This document shows positions 42,980 through 53,211 of a DNA stretch of 64,000 nucleotides, one piece after another. This stretch comes from an uncultured Clostridia bacterium. GTDB taxonomy: Bacteria > Bacillota > Clostridia > Christensenellales > Borkfalkiaceae. Below the pieces are notes generated by a model that had not been told where the DNA came from, did no database searches, and saw only the letters and a program-made list of their open reading frames with translations. Numbering within the stretch: the first letter of the stretch is position 1; the number at the start of each line of letters is the position of its first letter. The stretch lies in NCBI GenBank assembly GCA_944342025.1, contig CALVMD010000001.1:1-64000 (forward strand). Reading direction: 5' to 3'. Both the position numbers and the translations under genes were made by a program.

Positions 42980-45294
42980 GGCCTTGTTTCCTTCAACGCG
43001 CATACCGCGCGATACAGTGCGGATGCGGACAATTCGGCCCGCCTCCCCTTAGGCAAAGAAATTTTACCGTTTTCGAAACGGATCAGCCCCAGTTCCGCGA
43101 ATACTTCCGCCGCAAAGATCACTTCTTCCGCAGGATAGTCCCCCAGCGTCTCGGCAAGGGCGACGCTGTCTTCCCCCGAAGGACGGCGGCGGATGAGACG
43201 GTAGATCTCGCCCAGCGTCTCGCGCTCGGTATCCAGCCCCGCAATACTATTATAGCCGCAAAGTTCGCCGTTGACAACCACTTTTTTGCCTTCGAGCGCC
43301 GGGATATTGAAGTCTGCAGGCCTGTCGAGGAAAACCACTTCCCTGTAATAGGATAGATCCGCCGACGGGGAAGGCGACAACAGGACGGCATTGCCCACAT
43401 TGGACGAGGCGAGCATGAAAAACTCGGTATCCAGCCCCGCCGCGCATTCGCGAAACTCCTCGGGCACCTTTTCCGACGCCGCGATGAGCAGCCCGTACGG
43501 ACAGGCGGCACGGGCGCGGGAAATTTCACCGCGTATTTCTTCTGCGCCCATAAAAACGGGAGACACATCCGCATGCGGCCCTTTCAGCCGCAAAAGATTG
43601 TTCCTGAACAGATAATATCCGGCGTTTTTGCCCTGTTTCTGACCGCTGATCACGTCTTTCACGAGCCCGCGGACATACTCTTCGCCGCGGAAGCGCGAAA
43701 CGCCGCATTCGAACACGATCTTCTTTTCCACATCCGCCTCGAGGACGGGCAGCGACCGCGCACCGCCGAACCAGACCAGTTCCAGCCCGTTCGCCTTCAT
43801 GACGAGGTGCGAAGACCCGTCTTTGAGCGGCCGCGCATGCAAGCTGCCCGCCTGCATCACGAACAGAGGCTTGCGGTTGCCGACGCCGCACGGTTCGAGG
43901 CGTTCCAATTCTTTCGCGAGACGCAGATCAAACGGAAAATCTGCCTCTGCCGCAACGATCAGCGAAGGGATAAAATCTTCTCTCTCGTAATTTTCGTCCA
44001 GGTAACGGCACAGGGCGGCACGGAAAGCGGAGAAATTCTCTTCTTTTACCCGCACCCCCGCGGCTTGTGCGTGCCCGCCGAATTCTTCGAGATACTGCGC
44101 ACAATTTTTGAGCGCCTCATAGATGTTGATGTTTTCGATGGTGCGCGCGGAGCCTTTCAGGCTGTCGCCGCTTTTTACGAAAAGAATGGCGGGGCGGTTG
44201 AACTCTTCCGAGATCTTCGCCGCAACGATCCCGACAAGCCCCGTACTCCAGCTTTCGTCATACAAGAGGATGGCGCTGTCGTACGCGAGCCCTTCCCTCT
44301 CGATCTTCTCCTTCGCACTGCGGTACACTTCATCGCAGACAAGCTGGCGTTCCGCATTATAGCTGCCGAGTTTTGACGCCAAATCGTAAATTTCCGGCTC
44401 ACTCTCGCTCGTAAACAGGCGGAGCGCACAATTTGCGTCCCCCATCCTGCCCGCCGCGTTGATGCGCGGCGCGACGGTGAATGCGAGTGCCTGCGCGTTG
44501 ATTTCGTCTTTTTTGGACGCGAGCAGATGTCTGAGCGCGGAGCGCGGCCGCCTGTTGATAAGCCGAAGCCCTTCGCTCACGATGTCTCGGTTTTCCCCGA
44601 CAAGCGGAACGCTGTCCGCGACCGTCGCAACCGCAGCAAGATCGAGAAGGGAATACGCCTTTTCCCCGATCAACGCGCAGGCGACCTTGAACGCGACGCC
44701 CGCGCCGCACAGATTGTCGTAAGGATAATCGTCGGCGAGTTTCGGGTTGACGATCGTGCAATCGGGCAGAACATCGGGCAGCTCGTGGTGATCGGTCACG
44801 ACCACGCGCACGCCGCGCGACTTGATATATTCCACCTCTTCGCGATTGCTGATACCGCAGTCCACCGTAATGATGAGATCGGGCGCCGACTCGTCGATGA
44901 GTCGGCCGAGCGCCGCTACGCTCATGCCGTAACCGTCGGCGCGTTCGGGGATATGCGCAAAACAGTGCGCACCGTACCGTCTGAGCGCCGAAATCAGAAT
45001 GGATGAGGCGCATATGCCGTCCGCATCGTAATCGCCGAAGACGAGAATCGCGCCGCCGCTGCGTTTGGCAGAGTCGATCTCGGAAACCAACTCCTTCATT
45101 CCGCGCATGAGAAAAGGCGACAGAAGATTCTCTTTGGAAGGCGAGAGAAAATGCGCCGCCTTTTCGGCGGTGTCGATCCCGCGCGCAAAGAGGATCTTTG
45201 CCGTAAGTCTGCCGATGCCGCACGCTTTTGCGAGCGCATCGACGTTTTCAAGTTGTCTTTCGGAGAATTGACACTCCTCGACGATCTTTTTCAT
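42976..45294 (-). CDS. recJ: Single-stranded-DNA-specific exonuclease RecJ
   Basis: A 772-residue 5'-3' exonuclease used in recombination and mismatch repair. LVFGDYDADGICASS and VVVTDHHELPD are the DHH-family metal motifs, and a DHHA1 domain with GGHAQAAGVRV follows. It is longer than E. coli RecJ (577 residues) because of a C-terminal region of about 200 residues typical of Firmicutes RecJ. Coupled to rel by a four-base overlap. Confidence 0.96.
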   Translation of the reverse strand: MKKIVEECQFSERQLENVDALAKACGIGRLTAKILFARGIDTAEKAAHFLSPSKENLLSPFLMRGMKELVSEIDSAKRSGGAILVFGDYDADGICASSILISALRRYGAHCFAHIPERADGYGMSVAALGRLIDESAPDLIITVDCGISNREEVEYIKSRGVRVVVTDHHELPDVLPDCTIVNPKLADDYPYDNLCGAGVAFKVACALIGEKAYSLLDLAAVATVADSVPLVGENRDIVSEGLRLINRRPRSALRHLLASKKDEINAQALAFTVAPRINAAGRMGDANCALRLFTSESEPEIYDLASKLGSYNAERQLVCDEVYRSAKEKIEREGLAYDSAILLYDESWSTGLVGIVAAKISEEFNRPAILFVKSGDSLKGSARTIENINIYEALKNCAQYLEEFGGHAQAAGVRVKEENFSAFRAALCRYLDENYEREDFIPSLIVAAEADFPFDLRLAKELERLEPCGVGNRKPLFVMQAGSLHARPLKDGSSHLVMKANGLELVWFGGARSLPVLEADVEKKIVFECGVSRFRGEEYVRGLVKDVISGQKQGKNAGYYLFRNNLLRLKGPHADVSPVFMGAEEIRGEISRARAACPYGLLIAASEKVPEEFRECAAGLDTEFFMLASSNVGNAVLLSPSPSADLSYYREVVFLDRPADFNIPALEGKKVVVNGELCGYNSIAGLDTERETLGEIYRLIRRRPSGEDSVALAETLGDYPAEEVIFAAEVFAELGLIRFENGKISLPKGRRAELSASALYRAVCALKETRP

Positions 45295-45346
45295 AACAAA
45301 CGATCATCATTCCGCTTTATCTGCGCGGAACGGAATAAAAAGAAAA

Positions 45347-45367
45347 GGCGGGTCACGCGGGCCCGCC
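45347..45367 (-). terminator. Terminator after secF
   Basis: A six-pair GGCGGG/CCCGCC stem followed on the minus strand by TTTTCTTTTT, between secF and recJ. Confidence 0.75.
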
Positions 45368-45383
45368 CTGTAAGATTCTCAGA

Positions 45384-46439
45384 TCAGGCATTGCCCGCAG
45401 ATTCTTCGGGACGGTTGCCTTCGACCTTTGCGTTTTTCTTGTTCGCTTTTTCGGACGAATAATCGTACCGCGCCTTGCGGGCGCGCGCCGCATCCGATTT
45501 CTCTTTGATGAGAGTGTAGATCGTCGGAGAAAGCACCAGCGACGAATAGGTGCAGGCGATGACCGCGACGAGCGCTGCGATCATGAACGAGAACAGATCG
45601 AACCCGGCGATGATGCCGACGACGGCCAAAACGACGATGGCGGCCGCCGCCAATATCGAGGCGATAAATACCCCTTTGCGGCTCTCGCGGACGGAAAGCT
45701 CGATCGCATCCTTTGCGGAAAGATCTTTCCGCTCATCCAAACGGAAATCTTTGCGCATTTTCCCGAACACTTTGAGGTTCAGGAACATCGAGAACAGCAT
45801 CGCAAACACCGCGACGCAGACGAGCGGCGCACCCGCGGGGATGCGGCAAAGCGCGACGACCGCGAGCGTGAGCAGAACGTCGTGTACAGCCGCTATGAGC
45901 GACGTGACGCCCATGCCAACCTTGAAACGGATCGCAACATACGCGAACAACAGGACAAGGACGACCGCAGCCGCGATCGCAGCGCGCCATACCTGCTCGT
46001 AATGTGCGGCATACACTGCATTGTGATAGGTTACGGAAATATCCGCGATCTCGCCGTAGGTGCGGCCGGTATCGCCGTACGTTTCCGTTGAAAGAGTACT
46101 TTCAAGCCCCTCGACGAAAGTCCCCATTTCTTCATCGCCAACGATCTCGGAGAGGATAAATTCAAGATGAGGATCCGTGCCCGCAAAATCGGAATACGAA
46201 ACGTTTCCGACAGCATATTTCCCTTCGATCTCGCCGAGGCAGAGCTCTTCGAGCGAAGAACGGAACGCCGAATCGGTCGCCATATAGCCGTTGTCGGCAA
46301 CTTCGACCGAGGTATAATCCTGCGTTGTAGAATCGGTGTTGAACCCGAGGAAACCGAACAGAAACGCGCCCGCCACGATCAGCACGAGACTGATGACAAG
46401 GCACATGAGAAGGCATTTTTTTGTGGAAAGTTTAGTCAT
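45384..46439 (-). CDS. secF: Protein translocase subunit SecF
   Basis: A 351-residue membrane protein with one N-terminal segment, an extracytoplasmic domain (about 40-145) and five more segments. RFKVGMGVTSLIAAVHDVLL and the SVRESRKGVFIASI block are SecF signatures. With SecD it uses the ion gradient to help release and pull exported proteins. The C-terminus has a basic cytoplasmic tail (ARARKARYDYSSEKANKKN). Start at 46439 after GGGAGG, overlapping secD by eight bases. Confidence 0.93.
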   Translation of the reverse strand: MTKLSTKKCLLMCLVISLVLIVAGAFLFGFLGFNTDSTTQDYTSVEVADNGYMATDSAFRSSLEELCLGEIEGKYAVGNVSYSDFAGTDPHLEFILSEIVGDEEMGTFVEGLESTLSTETYGDTGRTYGEIADISVTYHNAVYAAHYEQVWRAAIAAAVVLVLLFAYVAIRFKVGMGVTSLIAAVHDVLLTLAVVALCRIPAGAPLVCVAVFAMLFSMFLNLKVFGKMRKDFRLDERKDLSAKDAIELSVRESRKGVFIASILAAAAIVVLAVVGIIAGFDLFSFMIAALVAVIACTYSSLVLSPTIYTLIKEKSDAARARKARYDYSSEKANKKNAKVEGNRPEESAGNA

Positions 46440-47919
46440 CTTCCGTTTCCTCCCTCTTGAACCCCACAAAGGCGATCCTGCGCCTTTCGTTTTTCGGCTG
46501 CGCCATGAACATATAGAGATAGAAGCGGGTCACGAGCAGCGTACACACCGCCGAGATCGCAATGGCGAGCGTAAAGACGAGTGCCATATAGCGCACGGCT
46601 GCTGTCGCGATAAGATAGAACGCGAGCCCCGCGATCACAAGGATCGCATGCACGTCGATCGTAAAAGCGAGACTGTTCTTATACCCCGATTTGATGGACG
46701 AGGTGAGCGTTTTGCCCGTGGCAAACTCTTTTCTGATATTGTTGAACGCGTAGTAATTGCAGGACACCATGATCGCGGACGCCAGCAGGATCGCAAGCAC
46801 GCCGCCGAGCGTGAGCTGAACGGCGGGAATGAGCGAAATGCAGGCGATGACAGCAAGCGCATAGGTGATAAACCCGTACGTGTGCGCCAATCCCATCCCC
46901 TTGAACTTGATCAGGGAGAACACGAGCATGGCGAGAGCGAGAACGCCGATGCAGATCGCGACGACGAGCGCCGTGTGTTCACCGAGCGTAGGAGACATTT
47001 CATAATAAGAGGGAGATTCAAACCCGAGATCGAACGTGCCTCCGTCCCTGATCACGCAGTTGATGAGGGTGGCGATCGTCTCCGCCGATTCCTGCGTATA
47101 ACCGCCCGTGATATAAACATCCATCTCTTCGCTCACAGTGGCGCTCAGCAATGTATGATCGCCGAGAAGGACATTGAGCGTGGTGCTGTCGGAAGATGAC
47201 AAAGTGCTCGTAAGTTCGCGGAACGCCTCCTGCCCTGCCGACGTGAAATTGATGACGACGGCATAACCGCTGTCTCCGGCGTTCGAAGTGCTCGCACTGC
47301 GGATATTCTCGCTCGTTCCGTCCATCTCAGCCGTGCCGGACGCCGTAGACGACGTCGCATCGGTAAAGAGAAGCTCGCCCGAATACGCAAAGGTCTGGAA
47401 CATGCTCTGCGCAACGGCATCGGCCTCCGCATCATCGTGATCAAGAGCGGGAACTTCTACACGGATGGTATAATCGTCCTGCAGACGGACCGAATAATCG
47501 CTCAGCCGCCTCGCCTCGAAACGAGATTTAATCGCCTCGTATGCGCGATCGAAATCGTCTTGAAAGGACTGCAGGACAGTGCCGTTTTCCAAAAATTCAT
47601 TGGAAAGATAGATCCCCTTGTACGGAGTATACTCTTCCGCCGGATCATCTACAGACCCGGAACCGCTGTCCCCGTTTTCCAAAGCATATTCATACTCCGC
47701 TTCAAGCATCTCGTATTCCGATTTGGAAATGACACCCTCGGGATAATAGACCGTATAATATCCGTCTCCCAAGTCACTTCCCAAATCGACGATGCTCAGG
47801 AGCGAATTGAACCGATTGACGTTGGACACATAAAATGTAGGCGTTATGCTCAGGAAAAGCACTCCTGCAAGCACGATCGTAATGAGTACGATCAGCACTA
47901 CCGATTTCTTTTTGCCCAT
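46432..47919 (-). CDS. secD: Protein translocase subunit SecD
   Basis: A 495-residue membrane protein with one N-terminal segment, a large external domain (about 30-320) and five C-terminal segments. LNVLLGDHTLLSATVSEEMD, YITGGYTQESAETIATLIN and the membrane part GVLAILLASAIMVSCNYYAF fit SecD. The external domain carries a Ser/Thr/Gly-rich stretch near 190-225 that looks like a lineage insertion. Start at 47919 after GGAGGAGG. SecF overlaps its end. Confidence 0.93.
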   Translation of the reverse strand: MGKKKSVVLIVLITIVLAGVLFLSITPTFYVSNVNRFNSLLSIVDLGSDLGDGYYTVYYPEGVISKSEYEMLEAEYEYALENGDSGSGSVDDPAEEYTPYKGIYLSNEFLENGTVLQSFQDDFDRAYEAIKSRFEARRLSDYSVRLQDDYTIRVEVPALDHDDAEADAVAQSMFQTFAYSGELLFTDATSSTASGTAEMDGTSENIRSASTSNAGDSGYAVVINFTSAGQEAFRELTSTLSSSDSTTLNVLLGDHTLLSATVSEEMDVYITGGYTQESAETIATLINCVIRDGGTFDLGFESPSYYEMSPTLGEHTALVVAICIGVLALAMLVFSLIKFKGMGLAHTYGFITYALAVIACISLIPAVQLTLGGVLAILLASAIMVSCNYYAFNNIRKEFATGKTLTSSIKSGYKNSLAFTIDVHAILVIAGLAFYLIATAAVRYMALVFTLAIAISAVCTLLVTRFYLYMFMAQPKNERRRIAFVGFKREETEDD

Positions 47920-47957
47920 TGCCTCCTCCTGCAACTAAGTAAAGTTTCGCCCGCCCA

Positions 47958-47989
47958 AACGGCCCCGAAAGGCTTGTCCTTCGGCCGTT
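47958..47989 (-). promoter_or_regulatory. Hairpin in the secDF leader
   Basis: A seven-pair AACGGCC/GGCCGTT outer stem with an inner imperfect stem, about 40 bases above the secD start. No T-run follows, so it is a leader structure rather than a terminator. Role unknown. Confidence 0.45.
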
Positions 47990-48037
47990 CATGGCAAAGC
48001 GGCGTATTTTTTCCGAAAACAAGAAATATACCCATTT

Positions 48038-48066
48038 ATTATAGTAAAGTTTGCCCGTTTAGTCAA
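48038..48066 (-). promoter_or_regulatory. Promoter of secD-secF
   Basis: Minus-strand TTGACT (48061-48066), 17-base spacer, TATAAT (48038-48043). The leader is about 110 bases. Confidence 0.8.
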
Positions 48067-48111
48067 GTGTAAATTATCGTTTTTTTTCGGTTTTTACCTT
48101 ATTATCATAAT

Positions 48112-48609
48112 TTAGACGGAGATTTTTCCCGAAGAATAAGCCGCCGCGAGACGGACATATTCGAGGGCATTGTCGAGGATGGATCTTCTCTCCTCGTCCG
48201 TTACGGTACGGACGATACGGTACGGATTTCCGAACACGACGCTGCCCGCGGGGATCTCTTTATTCTGCGGGATGAACGTCGCGGCGCCGACGATGCAGTT
48301 TTCGCCGATCTTCGCCCCGTCCAAGATGACCGCGCCCATGCCGATGAGAGAATTGCTGCCGACCGTGCAGCCGTGCACCACCGCATTGTGCCCGACCGTC
48401 ACGTTATCGCCCAGAACGGCGGGTTTTCCGTACCCGACGTGAACGGTCGCGTTGTCCTGTACGTTCGTGTTCCTGCCGATCCTGACGGGAGCGATGTCGC
48501 CGCGGATACAGGCTCCGCACCACACGCTGGCGCCCTCGCCCAGCGTCACGTCGCCCGCGACGTACGCGCGCTCATGTACGAAAGCGCCCTCGGCACGCTT
48601 CGGGCTCAT
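48112..48609 (-). CDS. Gamma-carbonic-anhydrase-like left-handed beta-helix protein
   Basis: A 165-residue hexapeptide-repeat protein (AYVAGDVTLGEGASVWCG, NVQDNATVHV, VTVGHNAVVHGC). The three histidines expected for the trimeric metal site of gamma-CA/PaaY/YrdA-type proteins are visible in VHV and GHNAVVHG. Many such proteins bind zinc but show weak or no carbonic anhydrase activity, so function is open. Its start overlaps the stop of the SCIFF maturase as ATGA, so it is translated with that gene. Confidence 0.9.
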   Translation of the reverse strand: MSPKRAEGAFVHERAYVAGDVTLGEGASVWCGACIRGDIAPVRIGRNTNVQDNATVHVGYGKPAVLGDNVTVGHNAVVHGCTVGSNSLIGMGAVILDGAKIGENCIVGAATFIPQNKEIPAGSVVFGNPYRIVRTVTDEERRSILDNALEYVRLAAAYSSGKISV

Positions 48610-49937
48610 CTTTTCTCTTCCTCCGCTTTTCTGACGGCGAGGATGTGCATTCCGTTTTCGATGCGTTTTCTCATCATTCGGCAGGTGATCTCGTAAGGCT
48701 CGTCGATGTCGCCGTTGAAATGATAATTGTTCGCGCTGCAGCCGCCGCTGCAAATAAATTTGGCAAAACAGCCGTCGCATTTTTTGCGCGTGAACAGGCA
48801 GGAATTTTTGAATTTGTTGCGGAGCGCTTCGTCGAGTTTCCCCTCGAACACGCTGCCCATGCGGAACTCCTTGTCTCCCGCAAACTGATGGCAGGGATAA
48901 ATGTCGCCGTTCGGCAGAACGGAAAAATATTCGTTACCCGCCCCGCACGCGCTCACGCGTTTGGAAAGGCAGGGCCCGCCGTCCAGGTCGACGTTGAAGT
49001 GGAAAAAGTTGAATCCCTTGCCTTCCGCCTCGCGTTTCAGGTAGGCGTCGCACAAGCGGTCGTACTCGGCGCAGATCTCGGGGATCATCTCCTTTGTGAT
49101 CCACAAATCCGGAATATCCGTCACTACCGGCTCCATCGAAATGCTGTCAAACCCGTTGTCCGCAAGGAAGAGCACATCCTTCGAAAAATCCAAGTTTTTG
49201 GATGTAAAAGTCCCGCGGACATAGTAATGTTTGTCCCCGCGGATCTTTACGAAATTTTTGAGATTTTCGATGACCAGATCGAAACTCCCCTTTCCGTTTG
49301 CGGTCTTTCTGACCGCGTCGTGGACTTCCTTTCTCCCGTCGATGCTGAGGACGACGTTCTCCATCTCTTCGTTGAGAAAGTCCGCCACGTCGTCTCTGAG
49401 CAAAAGCCCGTTGGTCGTGAGGGTGAACAGAAATTTCTTGCCGCGCTTTGCCGCCTGCTCTTTGGCATAATACACCGTCTGTTTGACGACGTCGAAGTTC
49501 ATGAGCGGTTCGCCGCCGAAAAAGTCAGTCTCCAGAACTTTTCTGTCGCCCGAATTTTCGATGAGAAAATCGATCGCCTTTTTCGCCGTTTCAAGGCTCA
49601 TAAACTCGCGCTTGGCGTGGTATGCCCCCTCGTCGGCAAAGCAATAGCGGCAGCGCAGGTTGCAGTCGTGACAGATGTGCAGGCAGAGCGCCTTGACTTC
49701 GTTCGACTTGGGCGGCCACACCTTGACCTCTTCTTTGAAGAGAAGCCCCTGTTTTTCCAGTTCGGCAAAATCCGCCTCGTACTCCGCGCGCTCTTCGGGC
49801 GTCACGCAGGACGTGTCGACCGCCTCGCCCAGTTTTTCGCGCATGAGAAGAGCGCCCTTTTCGTCGCATTCGTGCAGAGAAGAGCTGCCCGTATCGAATA
49901 TATAATAATGATCCTGATAATGAAAGACGTGAACCAT
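48606..49937 (-). CDS. scfB: SCIFF peptide radical-SAM/SPASM maturase
   Basis: A 443-residue radical-SAM enzyme. The N-terminal 90 residues look like a precursor-binding region, CHDCNLRCRYCFADEG carries CxxxCxxC, FFGGEPLMNF is the SAM-site GGEP motif, and the C-terminal SPASM region holds many cysteines (CGAGNEYFSVLPNGDIYPCHQ, KCDGCFAKFICSGGCSA) for two auxiliary clusters. Family members form Cys-to-residue thioether links in the six-cysteine SCIFF peptide, the founding ranthipeptide. The precursor gene lies 132 bases upstream; gamma-CA follows by overlap. Confidence 0.96.
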   Translation of the reverse strand: MVHVFHYQDHYYIFDTGSSSLHECDEKGALLMREKLGEAVDTSCVTPEERAEYEADFAELEKQGLLFKEEVKVWPPKSNEVKALCLHICHDCNLRCRYCFADEGAYHAKREFMSLETAKKAIDFLIENSGDRKVLETDFFGGEPLMNFDVVKQTVYYAKEQAAKRGKKFLFTLTTNGLLLRDDVADFLNEEMENVVLSIDGRKEVHDAVRKTANGKGSFDLVIENLKNFVKIRGDKHYYVRGTFTSKNLDFSKDVLFLADNGFDSISMEPVVTDIPDLWITKEMIPEICAEYDRLCDAYLKREAEGKGFNFFHFNVDLDGGPCLSKRVSACGAGNEYFSVLPNGDIYPCHQFAGDKEFRMGSVFEGKLDEALRNKFKNSCLFTRKKCDGCFAKFICSGGCSANNYHFNGDIDEPYEITCRMMRKRIENGMHILAVRKAEEEKR

Positions 49938-49994
49938 GAAATCTCCTGTATGTTTTACGGTGATCCCCGAAAGGCATCCGAAACAAGCAAAGAG

Positions 49995-50017
49995 GCACCC
50001 GCGCGCGGCGCGGGTGC
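49995..50017 (-). terminator. Attenuator-like hairpin between scfA and scfB
   Basis: A ten-pair GC stem (49995-50004 with 50008-50017). On the minus strand the tail is CTCTTTG, a poor T-run, so read-through is likely. It lies between the precursor and maturase genes and could set a high precursor to maturase ratio. Confidence 0.6.
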
Positions 50018-50069
50018 TTTTCCCTTTCAGGGCAAAATTAAAGAGCAGCCGAACTGCCCCTTAACTTGA

Positions 50070-50231
50070 TCAGTTATTCTTTTCGGGATTATCTTCTCTC
50101 TGGATCCTTTCGCAGGACTGATTTCCGACCGTGCAGCTGGTCTTGCAGGCGGACTGGCACGTGCTCCTGCACTCGCCGCAGCCGGTGATCTTTCTTTCCT
50201 GAGGGCGGGCTACCGTCTTGATCTTGTTCAT
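50070..50231 (-). CDS. scfA: SCIFF (six cysteines in forty-five) ranthipeptide precursor
   Basis: A 53-residue peptide precursor beginning MNKIKTVARPQERKITG, then six cysteines at 18, 21, 25, 29, 33 and 40 within CGECRSTCQSACKTSC and beyond, and a polar tail ending DNPEKNN. This matches the SCIFF family found across Clostridia. The maturase scfB is the next gene. RBS AAAGGAG and a strong promoter precede it. Role in the cell is not settled; ranthipeptides have been linked to quorum-type control in some Clostridia. Confidence 0.96.
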   Translation of the reverse strand: MNKIKTVARPQERKITGCGECRSTCQSACKTSCTVGNQSCERIQREDNPEKNN

Positions 50232-50264
50232 AGTCAATAATCTCCTTTCGTTCTCTTTTATTCA

Positions 50265-50293
50265 ATTATAATATAAGAAGGAAAAAATTGCAA
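50265..50293 (-). promoter_or_regulatory. Promoter of scfA
   Basis: Minus-strand TTGCAA (50288-50293), 17-base spacer, TATAAT (50265-50270), with a short 25-30 base leader. Confidence 0.8.
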
Positions 50294-50343
50294 GCGTTTT
50301 CCGCACGCCTGCGCGGTTGCTTCCAAAAAATATATGTACCGAT

Positions 50344-50724
50344 TCAGTTCCTTCCCCTGGCTGCCGCCGCGATCAGTGCGCTGATGCCGCCCGCCGCCGC
50401 GCCGAAAAGAAGATCCAGAAGGTTCATCCAGCCGAAAGAAATGCTTCCCGCGATGACGGCGAACAAAAAATAAGTGACAAGCGCCACGATCGCGCCGCAC
50501 AAAAGCCCCTTGAAAAACGCCCTGCCCGGGCGGATGCAGAAAAAACAGCCGATGAACACGGCGACGAATTTAATGACCTGATTGACGGGCGTGATGACGG
50601 ACGACGGCAAAGAAAACAGTTTGATCGCCAGAGCAAAAACCAACACCGCCGCAAGCGTGAAAATGACGGCGATGCAGGCCCCCTTGCCGATCTGGGCGGC
50701 GCCGCCCGAACCTCTTCCTGACAT
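50344..50724 (-). CDS. TIGR04086-family membrane protein
   Basis: A 126-residue protein with about four membrane segments and a glycine-rich start (MSGRGSGGAAQIG). The size, the topology and the position between yajC and scfA match the TIGR04086 family of Firmicutes, whose function is unknown. Its start at 50724 has GGAGGT, but that site is inside a strong hairpin (50732-50768), which should limit translation unless opened. Confidence 0.85.
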   Translation of the reverse strand: MSGRGSGGAAQIGKGACIAVIFTLAAVLVFALAIKLFSLPSSVITPVNQVIKFVAVFIGCFFCIRPGRAFFKGLLCGAIVALVTYFLFAVIAGSISFGWMNLLDLLFGAAAGGISALIAAAARGRN

Positions 50725-50731
50725 AAAACAA

Positions 50732-50768
50732 GACCTCCGCACGATTTACTTTATCGTATGCGGAGGTC
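50732..50768 (-). promoter_or_regulatory. Hairpin that buries the ribosome-binding site of the TIGR04086 gene
   Basis: Arms 50732-50745 and 50753-50768 pair over 14 bases with a two-base bulge and a seven-base loop. On the minus strand the right arm contains GGAGGT, the Shine-Dalgarno site of the gene starting at 50724, and is followed by CTTGTTTT, which also makes it terminator-like. Fourteen bases below the yajC stop. Confidence 0.7.
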
Positions 50769-50782
50769 CGTGCCTTTATGAT

Positions 50783-51235
50783 TTATTTATCCGAATCGCT
50801 GTCAGAACCCGCGTCCTTGTCCGCCTCTTTGTCCTCGGCGGATTTTTCTTCCGCAGGAGCCTCTTCGGAAACAGGCTCCTCTTTTTCGGGCTCTTCCGCC
50901 TTTTCCGGAGCCTGCTCGGCAGGTTCGGGTTTTGCGTCCGTCTGATAGATCGCCTGCTTGTCGAACTTCAGGTAGCTCACTTCGCCGCCGTCGCTCGTGC
51001 CCGTTTTCAGAACGAAAGTATTCTCCTCGTCGTCGATCTCGACCACTTCGCCGCAGATGCCGCCGATCGTTTTGACCTTGCTGCCCGGTTTGATGGCATT
51101 GATCGTGTCGTTGAAGTTTTTCTGTTTTTTCTTATTGCTGATGTAAGACCAAACGAAAAACGCAACCAGCAGAACGACGATCACGCCGATAAAGACGTAA
51201 GAAACAACGTTGCTCGCCAAAAGATTATAAAACAT
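50783..51235 (-). CDS. yajC: Preprotein translocase accessory subunit YajC
   Basis: A 150-residue single-pass membrane protein that associates with SecDF. One segment (about 9-31) is followed by the YajC domain (KKQKNFNDTINAIKPGSKVK, GGICGEVVEIDDEENTFVL). The last 60 residues are a Glu/Ala/Pro/Asp-rich acidic tail, longer than in E. coli YajC (110 residues). It lies between tgt and the TIGR04086 gene in the usual order; secDF is further down on the same strand. Confidence 0.93.
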   Translation of the reverse strand: MFYNLLASNVVSYVFIGVIVVLLVAFFVWSYISNKKKQKNFNDTINAIKPGSKVKTIGGICGEVVEIDDEENTFVLKTGTSDGGEVSYLKFDKQAIYQTDAKPEPAEQAPEKAEEPEKEEPVSEEAPAEEKSAEDKEADKDAGSDSDSDK

Positions 51236-51277
51236 TGAATCGATCTCCTTGCTTGATTTGAATCGTACTTCCCTTTA

Positions 51278-51306
51278 ATATTAACTTTTTTGCGCGTTTT
51301 TTGCAA
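51278..51306 (-). promoter_or_regulatory. Promoter of yajC
   Basis: Minus-strand TTGCAA (51301-51306), 17-base spacer, TAATAT (51278-51283). Confidence 0.6.
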
Positions 51307-51358
51307 CTGTTTGACAAAGGCTAAATCAATTTTTCGCCAAATTTTAACGCAAACGACT

Positions 51359-52961
<1,603 letters not shown>

Positions 52962-53211
52962 ATTGTCGCCTCCCGAATATGAATTTCGCTTTATTCAAGC
53001 GCAAATGACAGTAAATTGTATCGCCGCAACGCAGAGATGCGCCGCTTATCTTCCGGCCGCCCCGTCAGAAAAGTTGCCCCGTTATGAGGATCGGAGAAGA
53101 TTGCCTCTTTCTATAAACGAGCAAGAGCAGGAGAGTGCGCAAACGACGACGGGAGCGTACACAGACGTACGTGACCAAGGCGTGCGCAAACTCGACGAAC
53201 TATTGCGACGT
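52962..53211. other. 250-base gap between the HD gene and queA
   Basis: I find no convincing gene, terminator or RNA here. A plus-strand open frame crosses the gap and runs antisense through queA, but lacks a start signal and similarity. It may hold the promoter of the HD-tgt unit; only weak matches are visible. Confidence 0.5.

Noticed and set aside
47774..48022. An 82-codon minus-strand frame in the secD leader, a possible arrest peptide
   Set aside because: It runs out of frame deep into secD, has no RBS, and no arrest-like motif; the hairpin there explains the sequence better.
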